Origin: Xylona heveae TC161
Taxonomy: Eukaryota; Ascomycota; Xylonomycetes; Xylonales; Xylonaceae
DNA length: 64,000 nt
Reading direction: 5' to 3'
Assembly: GCF_001619985.1 (NCBI RefSeq)
Contig: NW_017264201.1
Location: 558,001-622,000 of the forward strand
Positions within the stretch are counted from its first letter, which is position 1, and every line of letters begins with the position of its first letter. This document shows, in pieces, positions 36,301 through 48,650 of the stretch. A model generated the notes under the pieces. The model made no database searches. It was not told where the DNA came from and was given only the letters and a program-made list of their open reading frames with translations. The position numbers and the translations under genes were made by a program.

Positions 36301-39240
36301 ACTTGCGCAACGCTATCGGATGCGACCAGGTTAAGCAGTGTTGATCTACCGCGTCACTTTGGTCGCGGTGGGGTATCGATAAGAGAAGGCCTGCTACGGA
36401 ACATGGGAAACTACGTCTTGAACCTACGGATGCGGCACTTTATCATATGTTTGTTTTGCATCCATGATTTGATCTCCGAGTAGAGCGAACCAGGTGATCC
36501 TCAAGTGTGCGCATCATTGATATCGTTATTTCCGATGCCGAGGCATAAATCACTGATCGTGATGGGTTTCAGGCAAGGAAGCCTCAATTGACCAAAAGGA
36601 AAACCCCCACAGTTCAGAAAGGGTCATTTGATGGGTGGCATTTGTTTCAACTGGGATCTTCTTCACGATAAACGACGGTTTCTCTATAGAGAGATGTTGA
36701 GGTATCTTGTACTGCGCACACCAACGGGATTGATTTTTGGCGGGTCGCCTTGTCAGCTGCGGAAGACTTTCGGCAAGGATGACTGGGTGATGGGGGTGTC
36801 CAATGATGTCCTGCTGACAGTGATCCTTCCCACTCCATGGGGTAGGGGTCCCCTTTTCTGGCTTTCGTCACAAAATATGTTTCGCGATCACAATTTGATG
36901 AACAGCGACTGGGCCTCCAGCTTTGGCCCCCCTTGTCGGACGCCGACCGCCGTATTGATTTTGATAGAGGGCAATCCGAAACCTACTGGGGGCCAGAACA
37001 GGTTATACTCCCTGGCCTCTTGTCGTTTGACTCTCATTGCTAAAGATATCAAACTTGATTGCCAAGGCAAACATTGATAACCATGGGCCAGTCGCTCCCG
37101 CGTGCTTGATAAACGGATAGTCCGCGATACGGATGGCCTATATTTGGGGCAAGTGCGTCCGATTTGATCATGTGCAACGCTCAAAGGCACGAGTCACTGC
37201 CTCAATAGATCAAAGTGGCTGGCTCCAAAATCTGTTACCATAATCCATCCTTGAATCCAGCTATCAACAGGGGACAGTGGTACAGCTGATCTGAATTGAC
37301 AGGGGCGTCATGGTGAGTAATGTCTCTCACCTTCTTGGTCAATTGCACAATGACGGATAGAACCTCAGCACAATGCAGAAAATTCCCCGACGGGAAGCGC
37401 GGTAAGCAATCGTGCTTGGTCCGGGCCAGTTTATTGTACATTGTGAGGCTCTGCGCGATTGAGGAATTTCATTGCCAACTCTTGCGATGATGCAATATCC
37501 AACTCTGGTTTATGGCTACCTAACCCTACGTAATTTGACTTGATGATGCCTACCCGCCAAACTCACTCCTGGTTCCGCGTCCAGCCGCGACCATCCGAAT
37601 GAATTGGAAAACCCACGCTTAATGATATTACTAAAACTAAATTGCAAATGGCAGCAGCACCATGGAAGGCAACAATGGATGCTCTCGATCCACGGCGAAT
37701 GGGGCAATCCGAATCCTGCATCGCGATAATGGGCCGCAAATCGACTCGTTCGCTTGCATGGCTGGAATAGTCTCCAAGGGTCGCAGTCGACCTGACTATC
37801 CCGGGCAGTGGCCCGGTAAGGTTATCCTGTCATAGCTGGGCCAGTGTTTTAGACCCCCGTTCTGTAAAACCTGTAGCCTCGCCATCCGAGCAGGATACTT
37901 GAACATGACCAAGACTTCTTTTGCCTAGTGATGCGTCTGAGTCCCCTGTTTTGGGCCGATCACGTCGATCCCCTCGACTTCTGGGAAACAATCAAGTTGG
38001 AGGGCTGTCTCAGCGAAAGATGCCATTGTGGGCGGTGCAGATGACCTAGGCGTAGCCCCATGGCGGTGCTCCTGCCTGCTCCAGAGCTCCGTCCTCCGTG
38101 CCCCAAGCTCAATCGCGGGATTGAGGCGTTACGGGGAAGTGAAGGGACCGCACCTGCACGTGCTGACCTACCCAAATGTGTCCGAAGATGAAACAACTAG
38201 GGACACACAAAGTCCCTCCCGTAGTTACAGAAGCACGGTACTCGGCCACGACGGGGATCATCAATCGATTCATCAAATATTATTGCAATTGAAACAATTG
38301 GTTACCAATTGGAGCAAGATTACGGTCAGTAAGAAGTAGTCGCCACGATGCTCTTCTCGATGAATTTGCGTTCTTTGCAAGACGTGCTCGGGTTTCGGAG
38401 ATGGAATGGCATGGCATGGCATTCCCATTATTCATACCACCACGCCACGCCACTCCTGCCGACCGCCTGAGGAATTGCGGCGAAGTGGGTAAACAAGTGG
38501 ACTGCGCACCAGAACAACTGGTCAAAATGAAATCAGACGGTGAGCTGGTAATTGAATTGGCTGATAACAAAGCTAGCTACAACGGCTTCGCATCAAGCCA
38601 GATTCGGGGTTTCTCTTTGTTTTAAATTGATGAGCACAAGGGAGCCTGATGAAGTGATAAATGTGTTTGTTGGTCCAGGCAGCTGCACGACGACGTGGAT
38701 GGTGGGGAAAAATTAGGGGCCCAGCGGCCGACAAATTGCCAATTGCTCAATCAAATTGGCCAATTGATGAACAATAGTCATCAGCTCGGCGTTGGCTTAT
38801 GGAAGCAACAAGATATGATGACTGCAAGCGATGAATTGGTGTTATTGACGATGATGATGACTCTTTGTGTGATTATGATGCATACCTGACTGCTTGGACT
38901 TTTGGGAGGGGTTCCGCAAAAGGTGGAAACCTATCGGGAGTTCCGAGGTACCTAAAAGACGGTGAACTGCAACATGAAGGCTACTGGTGGATACCCTTTC
39001 AAGCTACTCTCTTGGAATGACATGTGAAGGTACCCAACGTGTACTGCCAGGGGCTTCGTGAGACAAAGGGACTGCGGCGAGGTCACGGAAGCGGACGACG
39101 ATTTGGAAGCATCAGGGTTATTAGCAGTGACCAATTACCTTATGAGGGATAGCCAAAGAGGACAAGCAACGGGACAAGGAAGTTTTCTCTGCGATTCTTT
39201 GACCTGCTTTGACCGATTCTTTTCAGGCCTCGACACGGCC

Positions 39241-39262
39241 TTTTTTTTTTTTTTTTTTTTTT
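39241..39262 (+). repeat. T22 homopolymer
   Basis: A run of 22 T follows the sequence CGACACGGCC. No poly(A)-element structure (target duplication or coding remnant) is visible beside it. Confidence 0.9.
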
Positions 39263-39976
39263 CCTCTTCGGTGCTGAGTCTTGGTTCTGGTGCTGAAAAT
39301 GCTCCAACCCTCCATTGGGCATGAGTCAGATCATGCGAGAATCGAAGCTCGTTCAGTGACTCCGATGCCCACTTCCCGGAATCCCTAGTCCCCTTGAGCC
39401 TGGGCTCCCCATCAGTTTCGTCAAGGTGCGACCTGACCTGATGGTTTCTTCTTGGGCTTTCTCTCCCCCTCTACTGGCTGCAATGGGTCTATCGACGCGT
39501 GTCTGAAGCTTGAGCGTCGCCGACTTTGTTTAGGCTACTCCGTAGACAGATGGCGGGGCGGGGGGAAGGATTGAAGCTGAGAAAGAGGGAGTGAGGAAGT
39601 ATGAGGGGAAATTGCAATGATGATTGACAGGCATTGTTTGGAGATTCAATGCATTCGAATACGTGACTGGTGAAAGGTCATACATTTCCAGCTGGTCTTT
39701 TCTTGATGCAGTGATCACATTGGTCAATGACAAGGTCATTGAATGGACCAATGGCTGACCAATTCATCGTCTGCCTCTGATTACTTGCGATTACTGAGCG
39801 CTGTGTTTCGCTGGTTCATCAATGGATGCGGCGCAACTCAGTAGCTTTCTTTGCTCTTCGGCCTGCCTGATACAGTTGTCGCGCCCAGACAGTGAGCACT
39901 GGCGGCGGCGTCGTCGTCGGCGGCTTCCTGGAGCCTTTTCCCCTCTTCCTCCTTTCCACATGCACCAACAAGGACA

Positions 39977-39991
39977 CCCCCCCCCCCCCCC
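39977..39991 (+). repeat. C15 homopolymer
   Basis: Fifteen C occur in a row within a C/A-rich surrounding. Confidence 0.9.
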
Positions 39992-40107
39992 AAATTACGG
40001 GTCCTCTTGTTGTTTTTTCCCCCTCCATGATGAAGCAACAAACCCATATGATTCTTCTTTCACACAGCGCTTAAGTCGGGTCGGTGTGTAGGATGTGTGC
40101 CCACAAA

Positions 40108-40196
40108 CTCATACCGGTACCCACGCACGCACACCACCCCCTCCACCACCTCACCTCACACTCACACCCACACCCACACCCTACCGTATGCTATAA
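40108..40196 (+). repeat. CA/CCA-rich simple sequence
   Basis: Imperfect CACGCACGCACACC, CCACCTCACC and CACACCCACACC units follow one another. A shorter (CA)n tract is at 40926-40950. Confidence 0.75.
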
Positions 40197-41291
40197 CACC
40201 CCCCCCGGACTAATGCCCCTTACAGCCTTTCTTTGTCCTTGCGACACATGTCGCAGTCATTCGTATCGGCCGTGAGCCTTGGCTGATCCATCCAGTCATG
40301 ACTAGTCATGACCCGCTCTTTCCAAGAGGGACCAGATGTTGTTTTCGTTGTGTTGCTGCCTGCTTACGTTTGAACAGCCTCACGCGCCCATACCTGCGCC
40401 TTCTGGACTCTGGGGCAGTTTATAATACCCCCATGACCCTCGCCCAATGCCTCTCCCATTTGGCATTGGGAAATCACATTTTTTTCCCTCTTTTTTCGCG
40501 ACGTTTCGCTCTTGCGCACCCAAGGCTGCCTGACTGCAGTAGCAAGCACTTTTCATTGGACGCAATTGGGATTCCAGGGCTGTACACTTGTACACCTGTG
40601 ACAGGCAACATCGCTAACTCCCGCATTGTTGACTGATTTCTTACTCGTTGGTGCCTGCCACCAGCCGGGGGCGTTGTCATTGTCAGTCAATCTCAATCGA
40701 TTAGGTTTAGAACGGGGTGAGATCGTTCGACGCCGTGTCCGGAAGGCAAAGGGGCAAACCGCAGCATCAGCACAATAACAAAAGAAGTCAAGTCCGCCTT
40801 TTGGGCTTCCCTTCCAGCCCCAAAGCTTACCGGTGTTGTCATCATCCATCACTTCACTATCCAAGCTTAAATTCTGACCGCGGTCGCCACTTCCGGAGTT
40901 TGCGCAGGAATCCCTGAATTTAATTCCACACACACTGACACACACACACACCGCCCACTACTGCCTACCTGACAAATCACCGTTACCTCCGAATCACTGT
41001 GTTCCCTCCTTCCGTGGCCTTCCATTGGAACCACGCGCTATAAGTTGTTTGAGGGAACCCTTTGTTTTCTTCTGCCTCTTTGAACCCTTTTAATACCTTT
41101 TCTCTCTTTCATCTCTCCTTCCTTCACTCTCTTCCTCACACCTCTCAATTCTACTCTCATCTTGGTCTCGTTCACTGCGCGACCATTGCAATCGCAATTG
41201 CCACCGCTCATTGAGCAATAAACGGCAAACAGTCTATTCATTGGCGCATTCGCAATTCTCTAATCGCACAATTGCACAATCACCACTCAAC

Positions 41292-42467
41292 ATGAATCGA
41301 TTACCCTCAGTTTCGAGTTTAATCTCTCCGCCAGAGCCAAAGCCCTACGACAGCTTCTCTTCTCCCACAATGCAGGACAAGATGTCGCTGCCGGGAATCG
41401 CTCCTTCATACGCTACAGAGAACACTCTTCCTCCCATTTACAACAGTCAATGCCGCGGTACGCCGTACGTTGAGGTCCTACCATCGCCACCCGTCTCACC
41501 ATGGGCCAACGACGCACGGAAGCCCGAGGGGCGATTTCGCGGCGACTCAATCACCGAAGATGGCTCTGTTCAAGGCGAAAATATCCACGATCCGCCACTC
41601 TTCTCTTCGCGTCACAACAGTGATGCCGGCCTCGCTCCTGATGTCCCTCTCTTCCCGCCGCAGCCCATTGACCCCAACGTTGATGCTCTGGTCTCGCGGC
41701 ACATGGCCTCGCACCTCGTACAATTCAACGGTCGCTTGAGTCAGCCCACGCGCGACGAATACCTTCTCGCCCTCTCTTGCATTCCTAAAATCTCTGAAAG
41801 AGTGAACCGAAACCCTCAAGGATGGCTGAAGCGCGAGCGGGACATACTGGATGAGCGATTTGGGCAAGCGCAGCGCGTCTGGAAGCGACCGGCGACCAAG
41901 AGTTTTGTCAAGCTTGCGCCTGCTCCTGCCGGCGCCAAGCATGACTCTGTGCCGGCTGCGCGCAACACTGTCCGCCCGGCCCGAACTGCGCCTCGTCAGC
42001 CCAAGGTCAAGCGCACGCCGCCGACCAAGGTCTTGGACTCGTTTGCGTCCACCGTGCCAGCGACTCCCAAGCAACGTGCCATTGGCACCAGTCGTGAGGA
42101 CACTGACTACGTGTCGCTGCCCGATTATTCGCCACCGACCTCGTCGCTTCCCAAGAGCAACCCAAAGATCCTCAAGGCCGACTGGAGGGGCCAAGTTCTT
42201 GACCTTTCGAACGATCCCGACCGACACATGCTTCACGAGGCCGAAGTCAATCTCGCCGCCACCCTCCGCCTGTCTTGCGCCACTTATCTCTGCAGCAAAC
42301 GCCGCATCTTCCAGGCTCGGCTTCAAGCGCTTCGCATCGGCAAAGAGTTCCGCAAGACTGATAGCCAGCAAGCCTGCAAGATTGATGTCAACAAAGCCAG
42401 TAAGCTCTGGACAGCCTACGAACGAGTCGGATGGTTCAAGCGCGAGCACTTTGAGAAATATCTCTGA
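41292..42467 (+). CDS. SWIRM-domain chromatin-associated protein
   Basis: A single exon of 391 residues runs from ATG 41292 (the open frame upstream starts on TTG). Residues 1-90 are Ser/Pro-rich and disordered, starting MNRLPSVSSLISPPEPKPYD. A helical block follows (NVDALVSRHMASHLVQFNGR), then a second disordered, basic linker. The C-terminal 85 residues form a SWIRM domain: LHEAEVNLAATLRLSCATYL, KRRIFQARLQALRIGKEFRK, then IDVNKASKLWTAYERVGWFK. SWIRM domains bind DNA and histones in chromatin complexes. Stand-alone fungal SWIRM proteins include S. pombe Laf1/Laf2, linked to histone deacetylase complexes; I infer a similar role without assigning orthology. A 300-codon antisense frame is a shadow of this GC-biased gene. 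The promoter is CT-rich. Confidence 0.88.
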   Translation: MNRLPSVSSLISPPEPKPYDSFSSPTMQDKMSLPGIAPSYATENTLPPIYNSQCRGTPYVEVLPSPPVSPWANDARKPEGRFRGDSITEDGSVQGENIHDPPLFSSRHNSDAGLAPDVPLFPPQPIDPNVDALVSRHMASHLVQFNGRLSQPTRDEYLLALSCIPKISERVNRNPQGWLKRERDILDERFGQAQRVWKRPATKSFVKLAPAPAGAKHDSVPAARNTVRPARTAPRQPKVKRTPPTKVLDSFASTVPATPKQRAIGTSREDTDYVSLPDYSPPTSSLPKSNPKILKADWRGQVLDLSNDPDRHMLHEAEVNLAATLRLSCATYLCSKRRIFQARLQALRIGKEFRKTDSQQACKIDVNKASKLWTAYERVGWFKREHFEKYL

Positions 42468-43639
42468 AGAATCAATTGCGATGAATTACAATTATTTGCG
42501 ACCGCTTCAAACCGAGACGACAGGTAGTTGCCAGATTGAGCATATCATGGTCGTTGGCTACTCTTGTTGTCATGTGTTTTTTGATTGATCGGACCGGTTC
42601 CGATCGTCATGGGGACGAATTTTTATCGAAGCTAGAGCAGGGCTTATCGGCGCAATCAGTTTGCTAAAGTTGACGACATGAGACGCCGATCCCCCGATGA
42701 GGGTCTTGCGGTACCTTACTCATTCGGATCTTGGCATATTTGCATTGGTGTTTGTTTTCTTTAATTGTTCTGCACACCCAAGCATCTCACCACTCCTTTC
42801 CCGATTTTTTTTCACCTCGCTCCGTCGCTCATACGACGATCGTCGCGTGTCGCATCCCCCGTCGGCGCGGACCGCAACCCACTTTGATGGGTCGAGAGGG
42901 TCTTGTCTCTTCCTCGGATCATGCGAGACCGAAGGTAAAAGTGGTCTGATCACATGACCTGACTTTTTCCCTTTTTCCCACCCCTGTTTCGGATTTCACC
43001 CTTTGGCCTTTTTTTTTCTTTATGTGCTCATTTACGATTTGTGGTTTTGGGAGTTTTTACACGAGCGTTTTACTCTTTGCATCATTTGCATTCGGGCCAT
43101 TATTCCGAGCATTTGGCGCCTTTGCTTCGCACACGGGCGCTTTTCATTTGCACACTTCCTGTTACATTGCATTTACTTTTTAGTTTGCATACATTCCTAT
43201 GCCCCTTCCATTACGCATATCGCATACTGCATGGGGGTTTTCGGTTCTGGGTCGTTACGTGTTGATTTTTTCGGGGCAAATGGTGTGTTCTCTTTTTCGG
43301 GTTCTTATGGTCTTATGTGTCTGTTGATTTGCTCGGGGGCTTGACGCCTTCCCCTTCTTTCTTCTTCTTTTTTTATTTTTTATTTGGTTTTCACCTGCAT
43401 CTATTTTTATGCTTGCCTTGCGCCGCTGGATATGGTCTGATACCCCCCCTCGTCTTATCGCGTTTATTACACTTGTTATTAGGTTACCTGGATACATGAT
43501 AATATATCATTGAATCACATAACGTTAGCTACTTTAATATTTCCCATTCAAGTGTGCAGTAATTGTGTCACAGCCCCATATGTTGTCGTGAGTCGTGTCA
43601 TGTCACCATTTGTTATTGCTTGGTTAGGATCAGCATAGC

Positions 43640-44066
43640 TGCATAAGTGAATCAGAATATTCCTGTGTTTTTCATTTTTATTTTCATTTTTATTTTGTTT
43701 TTGTTTATTTATTTTTTATTTCTATTTTGTTTCTGTTTTATTTCTATTCTATTTCTATTTCTTTTTTTTTATTTTTCTTTTCCCCGACGGTTTCGTGAGC
43801 ACAAGGACTCGATGCTTACGGATTGTGAGTCTCTCAGTGAAGTTATTGTAATTTCCCCGCTTATTTTATCTTTTATTTTTCCTTTTTTTTCTTTATTTTT
43901 ATTTTTATATATTTTATCCATGTAACCTAAAACCTCACCTTTCGTGCAGGTGCTCTTCTGCCCGATTTTATACCTTCGTTTTTAATCTTTTTTTTTTTTT
44001 TCTTTTTTTTCTTTCTCTTTCTTTTGCTTTTCTTTCCCTTTTTTTTGTTCCGCCCCCCTTTTTTTA
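43640..44066 (+). repeat. T-rich low-complexity tract
   Basis: The tract is mostly TTTTA, TTTTC and TTTCTA units, interrupted at about 43783-43855 by a normal-complexity segment. Its apparent long frames are composition artefacts. Confidence 0.8.
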
Positions 44067-44255
44067 GGCATATCCTGTATAATATATTTACTGCCAGCCT
44101 TGCCCCTTGGCTCATGGCTCATGGAGTCTTGGTGATTCCCAGATTCGTGAATCGTAAGTTCGTAACACTGCGAAAAATATTCATCGAGGCTCCGAGCTAT
44201 ATACAATTAGGATAATCACACGTAGAAGGAATACGAGGGAATGAATAATTATATA

Positions 44256-44279
44256 CGGTATACGGTATACCGTATACCG
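44256..44279. repeat. perfect 24-bp palindrome
   Basis: The sequence from CGGTATACGGTA to TACCGTATACCG reads identically on both strands, centred between 44267 and 44268. It lies in the left end of the candidate inverted-repeat element. Confidence 0.95.
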
Positions 44280-44343
44280 GAAAAAAATATTAAAATATAA
44301 ATTACCCAGTATCCCCTCCGCCTTGTCCCAACTCCGCTCCGCC

Positions 44344-44405
44344 TCGCCCGTGGGCCGGTGCCTGTTTGTTTAGATCGCTGGCGACTGGCCACGGCCCACG
44401 GGCGA
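44344..44405. repeat. 14-bp perfect inverted repeat, GC-rich hairpin
   Basis: TCGCCCGTGGGCCG at 44344-44357 pairs exactly with CGGCCCACGGGCGA at 44392-44405, leaving a 34-base loop. It stands out as a GC island in AT-rich surroundings. Confidence 0.9.
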
Positions 44406-44549
44406 AATTTGATGTTTCTGAAAATTTTGAATCTTTTGAAGCTTGTCCTACTTGACCTACTTGAATCTTGGCTTTAGAAGTCATTGTGGTTTGTCACCGC
44501 CTCGCAATGCCGTCAAGGCCATTGATCCTGTCAATGCCACATTGCTACG

Positions 44550-44577
44550 GTTTACCGTCTACCGTCTACCGTCTACC
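44550..44577 (+). repeat. TACCGTC tandem repeat
   Basis: Three TACCGTC units in a row are followed by TACC. Confidence 0.85.
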
Positions 44578-47500
44578 AGTGGCGTGATCATTTTTTCTGC
44601 TTCAGTTTTTTCGTTCATCGAGATATGATATATCTATATATTTAACTATGTCTTTACTTGTGTAAAATTGTTTTATTTTTGGGGGAAAAATTTAGCGGAA
44701 TTGTTGAGCACTTGTCGAGGCTCAAATGGGATTTCGAGACAATGTTCGAACGAGATATTGCCTACACTTCAGGACTTTATGAATTTTGACAACATCGAAA
44801 ACAATAAGAAAGAAAAAATGAAATAAAACCAGAATGAAATACAAATAACAGTTAATAGCATAAAACACAAACAGAAATAAATAAATAAATAAACATAAAA
44901 AAGAAAAATAACAAAGAAAACGGAGATCATATCAACATTTGGAAAGAGCCGAACAGTCGATATACATCCAAAGGGTCCGTCGACTCCATCGTTCGGACGT
45001 TCCCTTGCCCGCGGATCACGAATCACGATATCTCCGAGACTCCGATAATATACAAGTACACCACTGAATAGTGTGCACCTCGAACTCAAGAAAGCGAAAG
45101 TCCAAAAAGGACGAGATCCGAAAAAGAATGATGAATCTCGCTGATTCGCTAGTAGTCAGGCAATTGTTCATTCTGTACGATGCTTTTGACTCTTTTGGGA
45201 TTTGATCTCGCAATATCAAGGGCAGCTCCTGCCTCCGACAATTTACGGCTTGGCGGGGTCGGTCTGCTTTTGATGACAATGCTCGTGGAGTCGTGGCCTC
45301 GCAGTTCTACCCCGCAAGAAGCACGGCTGCATGGTTATCGAACAGCTGTATTAGGAAAGGGAGGGAGCCTTGGAAGAGACTTGATCAAGCGAATGATTTA
45401 TCTTGAGAATGAATTGGAAGAGATTGATGAAGTGGTGCAATCGAGTTGGACTGGAAATGGACTCAACTGCTCATGTAAAGAGCAAAGTATCGAGAGGAGA
45501 GCTTTGAACCTTTGATGCCATGGAAAATTGAGCGTGGAGAACATTGACGCGGCGTTGCAGAAACCAGAGTCAGAGAGCGATACACGTTGCGGTGTATCTG
45601 GATATGTCAAAGACTCCGAATATATCCTTTATAGAGAGCGTGTTGAAAAGCTCGAATGGTTAACTACTTCAGTCCGAAGTGACGGCCTTGCAGAATAACA
45701 TGGTCGTGCCTTCCGAGCAAGATGTGAAGGCGTTGCACTTGCAGTTTTTGGGGTTCCTTGGGAGAGGACAACAGGGACAGCAGAAGGAAGTGTCAACAGA
45801 TGCACAACTACTGGTCTGCTCCTGCCGCGGATATGGTTGAACAGGCGAAGTGGCAAGTCCATCGCTGCAGTATACTTAAATGACGAGATCTGGAAGCATG
45901 TTTTGTTTCCTTTCCTCCGTCTTTCTTTTTCTTATGTGCTGTGTTTCAAAAGACCTCAAGACTCGTATATTATTTGATGGAAGATACGCAAAGCTAGTCG
46001 CTGACGAAGCGACGTATTTTGCCGTTTGGACACAGGTGTGCAGCCATTTAATATCTTATGGGCCTCTTTGGTCACGAATGCTGCGTATGATGATCCAAGT
46101 ACGATTTACTACTATCTCTGTGAACCTTACCAGGAAGTCTGTGAAGAAGATGAGCAGTGGTGGAAGAGGCTGGACTGCAGACATCGCTTTGGCACCTTTG
46201 CCTTTGCTTGGACGTGACGGAAAAATTTACTTGTTATCTGCTTTTTCTTTGAAGCAGATATAACATCAGCATGTCCCTTCAACTAAAAGAGCCAGAAGAA
46301 TGATGGTAATTTGGTAAGGTATACTGAAATTTTGCACCTCAGAATTTTACTAAGTTATGAGCTTATGGATAGATTATTGACGAGAATTCGAAATGCTCAG
46401 AGAAGTAATTAAAGAGCAGAGCGCCAAACCTCATTCGGGATGCTCCTGTTCACACGAGAAGCAACAAATCTTTTTCTATTGGCGCTCGTGATAAGCACCT
46501 AGACCAAGAGTCCAAGCTCAAGTCAAGATAACTTCGAATCGGCATTGCAACTGAACAGTCTACAAGGAAGCTTTTGCGAGGTCGGCGTGTCTCGTTGTCG
46601 AATCAGTATTTGGCCTCGAGTACATAGTCTACTCGGTCAAATTCTTATAGTCATCCAGCCGCCTGCCCGTTAAAGCAATGCTTGGTTCATGGGGTATGAC
46701 CTTTATTTGGCAACTTACGTTTGGATTTTGAGAAAGATTGATTCCCAGCCCAATGCTCCGCACCAGGATGAAATTGAGGAAGCCTAGTCTGAGGTTCAAC
46801 GAATATTTGAAACCACCATACGTTTCCATCTTTTTCTCTTCAACTCAACTGCGTACTCAGTTTGAGAGTTGTCGCCACGGTCTTCTCTACAGAAACGAGG
46901 CAGGTGGGCTGGGATATTACAACGATTCGGCAAGCTCTATACAATAGGGCGCTGAAGCCAAGGGCTATTCATAGTCTTCAGCAGTATGGTCGAGACAAGA
47001 CACTATCAGAACTGTGAGCCGCTATATCAAAGATACCTTTACAGGTGGATGCCACAAAGAGAGTCAGGGAGTGTTATTGGAGAATAAGACCAAACTCCTA
47101 CAATATCAGCTGCACGTACAATGATCAACAGCTGCCTACTACTTCATTACCAATGGATTTGAAACTAAGTCTAAGATCAAGAACAGTCTCAATGACAAGC
47201 AGAGATAATGTTACGGTCCGTATTTTGCCGCCTGAGTCGACAGAGAATCAGCTATTTTTCATCTGCTATGCAGTCCGAATCTGAGCATAACGTTGAGGTC
47301 TTTCAGGAAGACGCATCATGGTATCGCAACGCCAGGAACTGGGCGAGGGAAATGCGAGACAATGCCATCGATGCGGCAAACCAACGAGTTAGTTTACCCT
47401 GAATAATACCCAACAGCTCTCAACTGACTTTATGGTCTGGCGTCAGATCGGTCTATGAATTTTTGTTTTCGCTTTTACACAGAATTTCTCTTGTGGATTA

Positions 47501-48650
47501 TTACTGTTGTCACCCCCTCTGCTCATCTTGCTTTTGCTCGAAAGAGAATATTGCAAAGCTAGACGATGGGCAGTGACTGCACTGCAAGGTTTACTTTTCA
47601 GCACCAGATTGACGGCGGCATGTTGGAAATTTTGACTTTAGGCGGTCCGGTCCGCTTTGCATAGCGATGGCGCGATCAATGAGCCCGAACCACAAGGATA
47701 TATTATCCTCCCAGCATCGCATCGCGTTCTGAAAACAAGACACTTCAAACTTTATGCTTTAGCATTTATGCTGTTTGCAAAGTCTTAGACAACAGAATAT
47801 GAATTATTATTAGCAACTTTCAACGGCGCTCATTGATGCCAAGAACGAAAGCAGTCGTGGCCGTGGGAAACGGCAGAGGCGGACGAGGCAGGGGTCATGG
47901 AGATGAAAAAGCTGCGAAAAAGTCCACCAGCGAGACTGCGAGAAAGCAAAAGCCCGAGAGCAGCTCGACATCTGTCTCGGGCATTTACCAGACGCCAGGT
48001 GATGAAGACATGGAGGACGAAGAGTGACCAACGTAAGTTTATACTCAACCGCATTACACTGCACTCCTTTGGAGATGGGCCTCACTTAGCAGATTGTAAA
48101 AGCCTTTGTTTTTCAGTTCATAATCCAAAGCGAAATGTTTCTACAGGCCGTCGCTTTCGCTGAATGTTATACTAACAAAATTACAGACATCAGACAACCT
48201 TGGATGACTTTGAATTCGCTCGCGAAACTCCTCGTTGCCAGCATAGAGCGACTGAAGAAATTGATAAGCAGAGACCTGGTCCAACCCTATTGGCACTCAC
48301 TTGTGCTCACCAGCAAACGTCCAGTTTCTGGACCTTGGTCCACCCGTGTCCGCCTGCTGAAATGCAGACTCTATCAGATCAGATATACATAAAGATATTG
48401 AAAGAATGGCGCTCTGAGGATCCCTGATACTGTCAACAATTATTTTTACTTTGACTATTCTTTGACACCGACCAATTTATAACAACCTCAACTCCCATCC
48501 TTACAATCAACATCACCATGGGGGCCATCAACCCCATGAGATTCAAGTTATAAAATTACGTTGCCGGTCACGATGTCCAGCGGATGAAAGACTGGGGAAA
48601 AAGATTTTGGCATTAGAATGAGATTGTACGTGATAGTCTGTCCTCACAAC

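Larger units (their letters stand above)
33379..41291. other. 7.9-kb gene-poor stretch
   Basis: I see no supported gene. Frames of 60-150 codons (for example 36628-37077 +, 34439-34735 +) carry no domain and most overlap others antisense. Composition changes along the stretch: moderate GC from 34 to 38.5 kb, AT- and CAATTG-rich near 38.3-38.8 kb, then homopolymers and CA-rich simple sequence from 39.2 to 41 kb. The last 250 bases are pyrimidine-rich promoter of the SWIRM gene. tRNA-like B-box look-alikes at 36070 and 39345 fail on pairing. Confidence 0.4.
44252..44568. mobile_element. MITE-like element with 25-bp terminal inverted repeats (candidate)
   Basis: The left end 44252-44276 and the reverse complement of 44544-44568 match at about 20 of 25 positions with a shared pattern TAnACGGTAnACGGTAnACC then GTA. 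The n positions are T on the left and G or A on the right. The 317-bp body has no coding frame and holds a GC-rich perfect hairpin in its middle. Short length, inverted ends and lack of genes fit a non-autonomous DNA transposon. The right end also has extra TACCGTC units, and no clear target duplication is visible, so this stays a candidate. Confidence 0.4.

Noticed and set aside
39241-39262. T22 run as the tail of a LINE or SINE insertion
   Set aside because: No target-site duplication, coding remnant or Pol III promoter boxes beside it.
39335-39360. second B-box-like sequence (tRNA) on the minus strand
   Set aside because: The loop lacks the leading G and the stem mispairs; no A box upstream.
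41547-42449. 300-codon frame antisense to the SWIRM gene, and a 245-codon plus-strand shadow at 41851-42588
   Set aside because: Both are explained by the codon bias of the SWIRM gene, which has the recognisable domain.
43640-43925. open frame of Phe/Ile/Leu-rich protein in the T-rich tract
   Set aside because: Pure low-complexity translation of T-rich DNA.
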